This document shows positions 5,054 to 6,477 of a stretch of 6,477 nucleotides of DNA, piece after piece; positions within the stretch are counted from its first letter, which is position 1; the number at the start of each line of letters is the position of its first letter. A model generated the notes under the pieces. It saw only the letters and a list, made by a program, of their open reading frames with translations, ran no database searches and was not told the origin of the DNA. The stretch comes from Verrucomicrobiota bacterium (lineage in GTDB: Bacteria; Verrucomicrobiota; Verrucomicrobiia; Chthoniobacterales; Xiphinematobacteraceae), in contig PSRL01000078.1 of the NCBI GenBank assembly GCA_003176035.1, positions 1 through 6,477 on the forward strand, in the 5' to 3' direction. A program made the translations under genes and the position numbers.

Positions 5054-5083
5054 TTACAGTATACTAACGGATGTGACTGTCAA
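5054..5083. promoter_or_regulatory. Overlapping divergent promoter elements
   Basis: The palindrome AGTATACT (5058-5065) gives TATACT, a 5 of 6 match to the -10 consensus, on both strands. On the plus strand TATACT (5060-5065) would start RNA at about 5072, right at the GTG of the downstream gene, though no good -35 box precedes it. On the minus strand a perfect TTGACA (5083-5078) lies 14 bases before TATACT, 16 before TACTGT or 19 before TGTAAA, so it could drive the small gene at 4940. The two promoters would compete for the same DNA. Confidence 0.35.
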
Positions 5084-5570
5084 GCGCCAGGACTCCCCGT
5101 TCCCCAACCTCTGCCACTTCGAATTTTCCGATGGCCGCTCCTGCTGCATGCCCGCCGCTGTAGGCAACTATTGCCGCTCGCACGCCGAAATCTATAAGTC
5201 CCGTCCGCCTGTCGAAGAAGACCTCTCCTCCGAACTTGCGCCATTCTTCTCAGAAGAGGACGGCAGCCTCGACGTCCACCGCGCTCTCGAACGGGTCTTC
5301 AAAGCTCTCGGCGCCAAGCGCATCTCTCAACGACGTGCCGCCACCTTCGGCTATCTTGGCCAACTCATCCTTCTTTCCAAGCCCGGCTTCGGCGATCAGG
5401 CTGGCATGAGCAAAGGTGAACTGCGCAAATTGGCCGACATCGTCATCACACTCCTCAAAATGCGCTACGACCCCAATTGGCGTCCGCAGGTAACCCAGGA
5501 TGCCGAGATGGTTGCGGCGTGTGCCGAGTCTGCCGCTGCGGCTCAACAAACCAAACGCCGCGCCAGCTAA
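5073..5570 (+). CDS. Acidobacterial Cys/His-motif protein ('FSDGR' type), function unknown
   Basis: The likely product is 165 residues from GTG at 5073; the frame runs further up to an ATG at 4956, but that part overlaps the promoter region and reads like non-coding sequence. Near the N-terminus, C14, C24, C34 and H37 form Cx9Cx9CxxH around 'CHFEFSDGRSCCMP', a plausible zinc site. A predicted helical region follows, with 'SELAPFFS' (53-60), 'LDVHRALERVFKAL' and 'ISQRRAATFGYLGQLILLSKPG' (84-105), then an Ala-rich tail ending KRRAS. I associate this architecture with a family common in Acidobacteria, often in several copies per genome; its role is not established to my knowledge. Possible roles include DNA or RNA binding, judged only from the Cys/His cluster and basic tail. 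No Shine-Dalgarno sequence precedes the GTG, so translation may be leaderless. It converges on the asparaginase gene across a shared palindrome. Confidence 0.7.
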   Translation: MTVKRQDSPFPNLCHFEFSDGRSCCMPAAVGNYCRSHAEIYKSRPPVEEDLSSELAPFFSEEDGSLDVHRALERVFKALGAKRISQRRAATFGYLGQLILLSKPGFGDQAGMSKGELRKLADIVITLLKMRYDPNWRPQVTQDAEMVAACAESAAAAQQTKRRAS

Positions 5571-5607
5571 CTCCAGTGTTTTCCTCACTCCGAATCGTTA
5601 AATCTCC

Positions 5608-5675
5608 CCTAACTCCAATCATTCCCGCACTTACGGTCAAAATCGTACCTAAGTCCAACGATTCCCGCACTTACG
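5608..5675 (+). repeat. Two 28-bp direct repeats, 40-bp period
   Basis: The copies are at 5608-5635 and 5648-5675. They begin CCTAACTCCAATC and CCTAAGTCCAACG and share a perfect 15-mer, ATTCCCGCACTTACG. Three mismatches separate the two 28-mers. They lie just after the Cys/His-motif gene, in non-coding DNA. Confidence 0.8.
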
Positions 5676-5677
5676 TG

Positions 5678-5697
5678 ACCCCCCTCGGGGTGGGGGT
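5678..5697. repeat. C-run/G-run imperfect inverted repeat
   Basis: ACCCCC (5678-5683) faces GGGGGT (5692-5697), with the inner bases CTCGGGGT also partly self-pairing. It lies between the 28-bp direct repeats and the palindrome and is probably part of the same intergenic element. Only two G runs lie on either strand nearby, too few for an intramolecular quadruplex. Confidence 0.45.
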
Positions 5698-5723
5698 GCA
5701 AAATTGCCGTCTTCTCCCCCCAA

Positions 5724-5752
5724 CCAAAATGTCGGCGCGCCGACATTTTTGG
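5724..5752. terminator. Bidirectional terminator: perfect 24-bp palindrome
   Basis: AAAATGTCGGCG (5726-5737) and CGCCGACATTTT (5738-5749) are exact reverse complements. One extra T and a CC/GG pair (5724-5725 with 5751-5752) lengthen the stem. The GC-rich core flanked by A and T runs gives a terminator shape on both strands. It lies between two convergent genes (stops at 5570 and 5840) and probably serves both. Confidence 0.7.
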
Positions 5753-5809
5753 AGTGCAAAGTCGGGTATCCATCGTCATTGAGAATTTTCAGAGGATGTT
5801 CCTGTCCTG

Positions 5810-5839
5810 CTCGCCACTCGCCACTTTTCACTCGCCACT
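5810..5839 (+). repeat. Three copies of CTCGCCACT next to the asparaginase stop
   Basis: CTCGCCACT occurs at 5810-5818, 5817-5825 (overlapping by two bases) and 5831-5839, the last touching the asparaginase stop codon. It is a short simple-sequence tract without coding potential. Confidence 0.6.
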
Positions 5840-6477
5840 CTACACGGCGGCGAAGAGGGAGCCGTCGGGATTGACTAGCGCATAGGCCATGCGAGGCGTA
5901 TTGAAGGCGATGCCGGGAGTGCCGGATTTGTCGAGGAGGATGAGGCCGCCGGTGCCTTTGCCGCGCTTGGCGAGGAGTTGCACGGCGGCTTGCGCGGCGC
6001 GTGCGGGAGTGGACGCGGCAGGGCGAAGAAAGTCGCAGGCAGTCTTAGCGAGCACGACGCGCATGATGGCTTCGCCGAAGCCGGTGGAAGAAACCGCGCC
6101 GGTTTCGTGGTCGGCGTAGCAGCCGCAGCCGATGAGCGGTGAATCGCCGACGCGTCCGGGGAGCTTGCAGCAGGTGCCGCCGGTCGAAGTGGCGGCGAAG
6201 AGCCGGCCCTGGTCGTCGAGTGCGACGGCGCCCACGGTGCCCTGCTCGTGCCCGCGGTGATGTGCGGCGGCGTGGGAGTCGACGCGGCAACGTTCCCAGG
6301 CTTCCCGTTCCGCGGGAGAAACCAGCTCCAGTGGATCGCAAAGAGAGACGCCGTGCTCGGTTGCGAATTTTTCTGCGCCTTCGCCGATGAGCATCATGTG
6401 CGGCGAGTTTTCAAGAACGGCGCGAGCGGCTTGAATGGGATTTTTGACGCGGCGCAGTCCGGCGACGGAGCCGGCTT
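5840..6477 (-). CDS. iaaA: Type-2 L-asparaginase/isoaspartyl peptidase (Ntn hydrolase), C-terminal part
   Basis: The gene runs off the right edge; the frame stays open from 6475 with 'AGSVAGLRRVKNPIQAARAVL' features typical of the alpha subunit. The enzyme is made as a precursor that cleaves itself before a Thr, giving alpha and beta subunits, and hydrolyses asparagine or isoaspartyl dipeptides. Numbering from the Met at 6397, the nucleophile is T54 in 'GTVGAVA' (codon 6238-6236). The other catalytic and substrate residues follow at the spacing of E. coli IaaA: T72 in 'TSTGG', R82 and D85 in 'GRVGDSP', T105 and G106 in 'TGFGE'. The beta subunit would be 132 residues, a normal length, ending GSLFAAV. 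The bases are GC-rich and the copy appears intact. No signal peptide can be judged because the N-terminus is missing. The family call is very sure; the preference for asparagine or isoaspartyl peptide cannot be settled from sequence. Confidence 0.95.
   Translation of the reverse strand, partial: AGSVAGLRRVKNPIQAARAVLENSPHMMLIGEGAEKFATEHGVSLCDPLELVSPAEREAWERCRVDSHAAAHHRGHEQGTVGAVALDDQGRLFAATSTGGTCCKLPGRVGDSPLIGCGCYADHETGAVSSTGFGEAIMRVVLAKTACDFLRPAASTPARAAQAAVQLLAKRGKGTGGLILLDKSGTPGIAFNTPRMAYALVNPDGSLFAAV

Noticed and set aside
4956..5072. Longer start (ATG at 4956) for the Cys/His-motif protein
   Set aside because: The added 39 residues cover the divergent promoter region, are rich in Phe/Leu/Cys and look non-coding; the family motif begins shortly after the GTG at 5073.
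5608..5675. CRISPR array
   Set aside because: There are only two imperfect copies with a 12-base gap, far too short for a spacer, and no cas genes are present.
5679..5722. G-quadruplex from the C-rich and G-rich runs
   Set aside because: Neither strand has four closely spaced G runs.
5649..5831. Minus-strand frame of 60 codons downstream of the asparaginase gene
   Set aside because: It translates the repeat element and palindrome, has no good ribosome binding site, and is better explained as repeated non-coding DNA.

Overview
The window looks like a piece of an acidobacterial (Terriglobia-type) chromosome. The best taxonomic clue is the gene at 5073-5570: its N-terminal Cys/His motif around 'FSDGR' followed by an 'APFFS...YLGQLIL' core is a protein type I associate with Acidobacteria. 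The moderately high GC, a PknB-type kinase remnant and a DUF5666-like secreted protein fit this. The assignment is inference from memory of families; no search was run.

Left part (1-2630), plus strand. The window opens inside the C-terminal half of a molybdopterin-binding hydroxylase subunit of the nicotinate dehydrogenase/isoquinoline oxidoreductase type. Next comes a short sigma-70 region 2-like protein with no region 4, followed by a strong hairpin plus T-rich tract. A small exported protein with a Pro/Gln-repeat linker and a C-terminal beta domain follows, closed by a textbook intrinsic terminator at 2585-2630.

Middle part (2690-4940), minus strand. A broken region (2690-2872) joins the first 23 codons of a Ser/Thr protein kinase, through an in-frame stop, to the last 36 codons of a MoaD/ThiS-type sulfur carrier ending in Gly-Gly. 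This looks like a deletion scar. Next to it lies a visibly AT-richer gene for a MORC/MutL-like GHKL ATPase (2990-4531), with a candidate promoter and a dyad at its predicted transcription start. A small conserved-looking hypothetical gene (4734-4940) lies upstream in the same direction. The composition shift and the adjoining scar suggest that this is an insertion or rearrangement site. The ATPase is the best candidate for an under-described, possibly defence-related function.

Right part (4941-6477). A compact divergent promoter region leads to the Cys/His-motif gene, which may be translated from a leaderless GTG. Downstream are a pair of 28-bp direct repeats, a C-run/G-run segment and a perfect 24-bp palindrome that probably terminates transcription from both sides. 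The window ends inside a type-2 (Ntn-hydrolase) L-asparaginase/isoaspartyl peptidase on the minus strand, with all the catalytic residues of the beta subunit visible.

No tRNA, rRNA, CRISPR array, intact transposase or integrase was seen.
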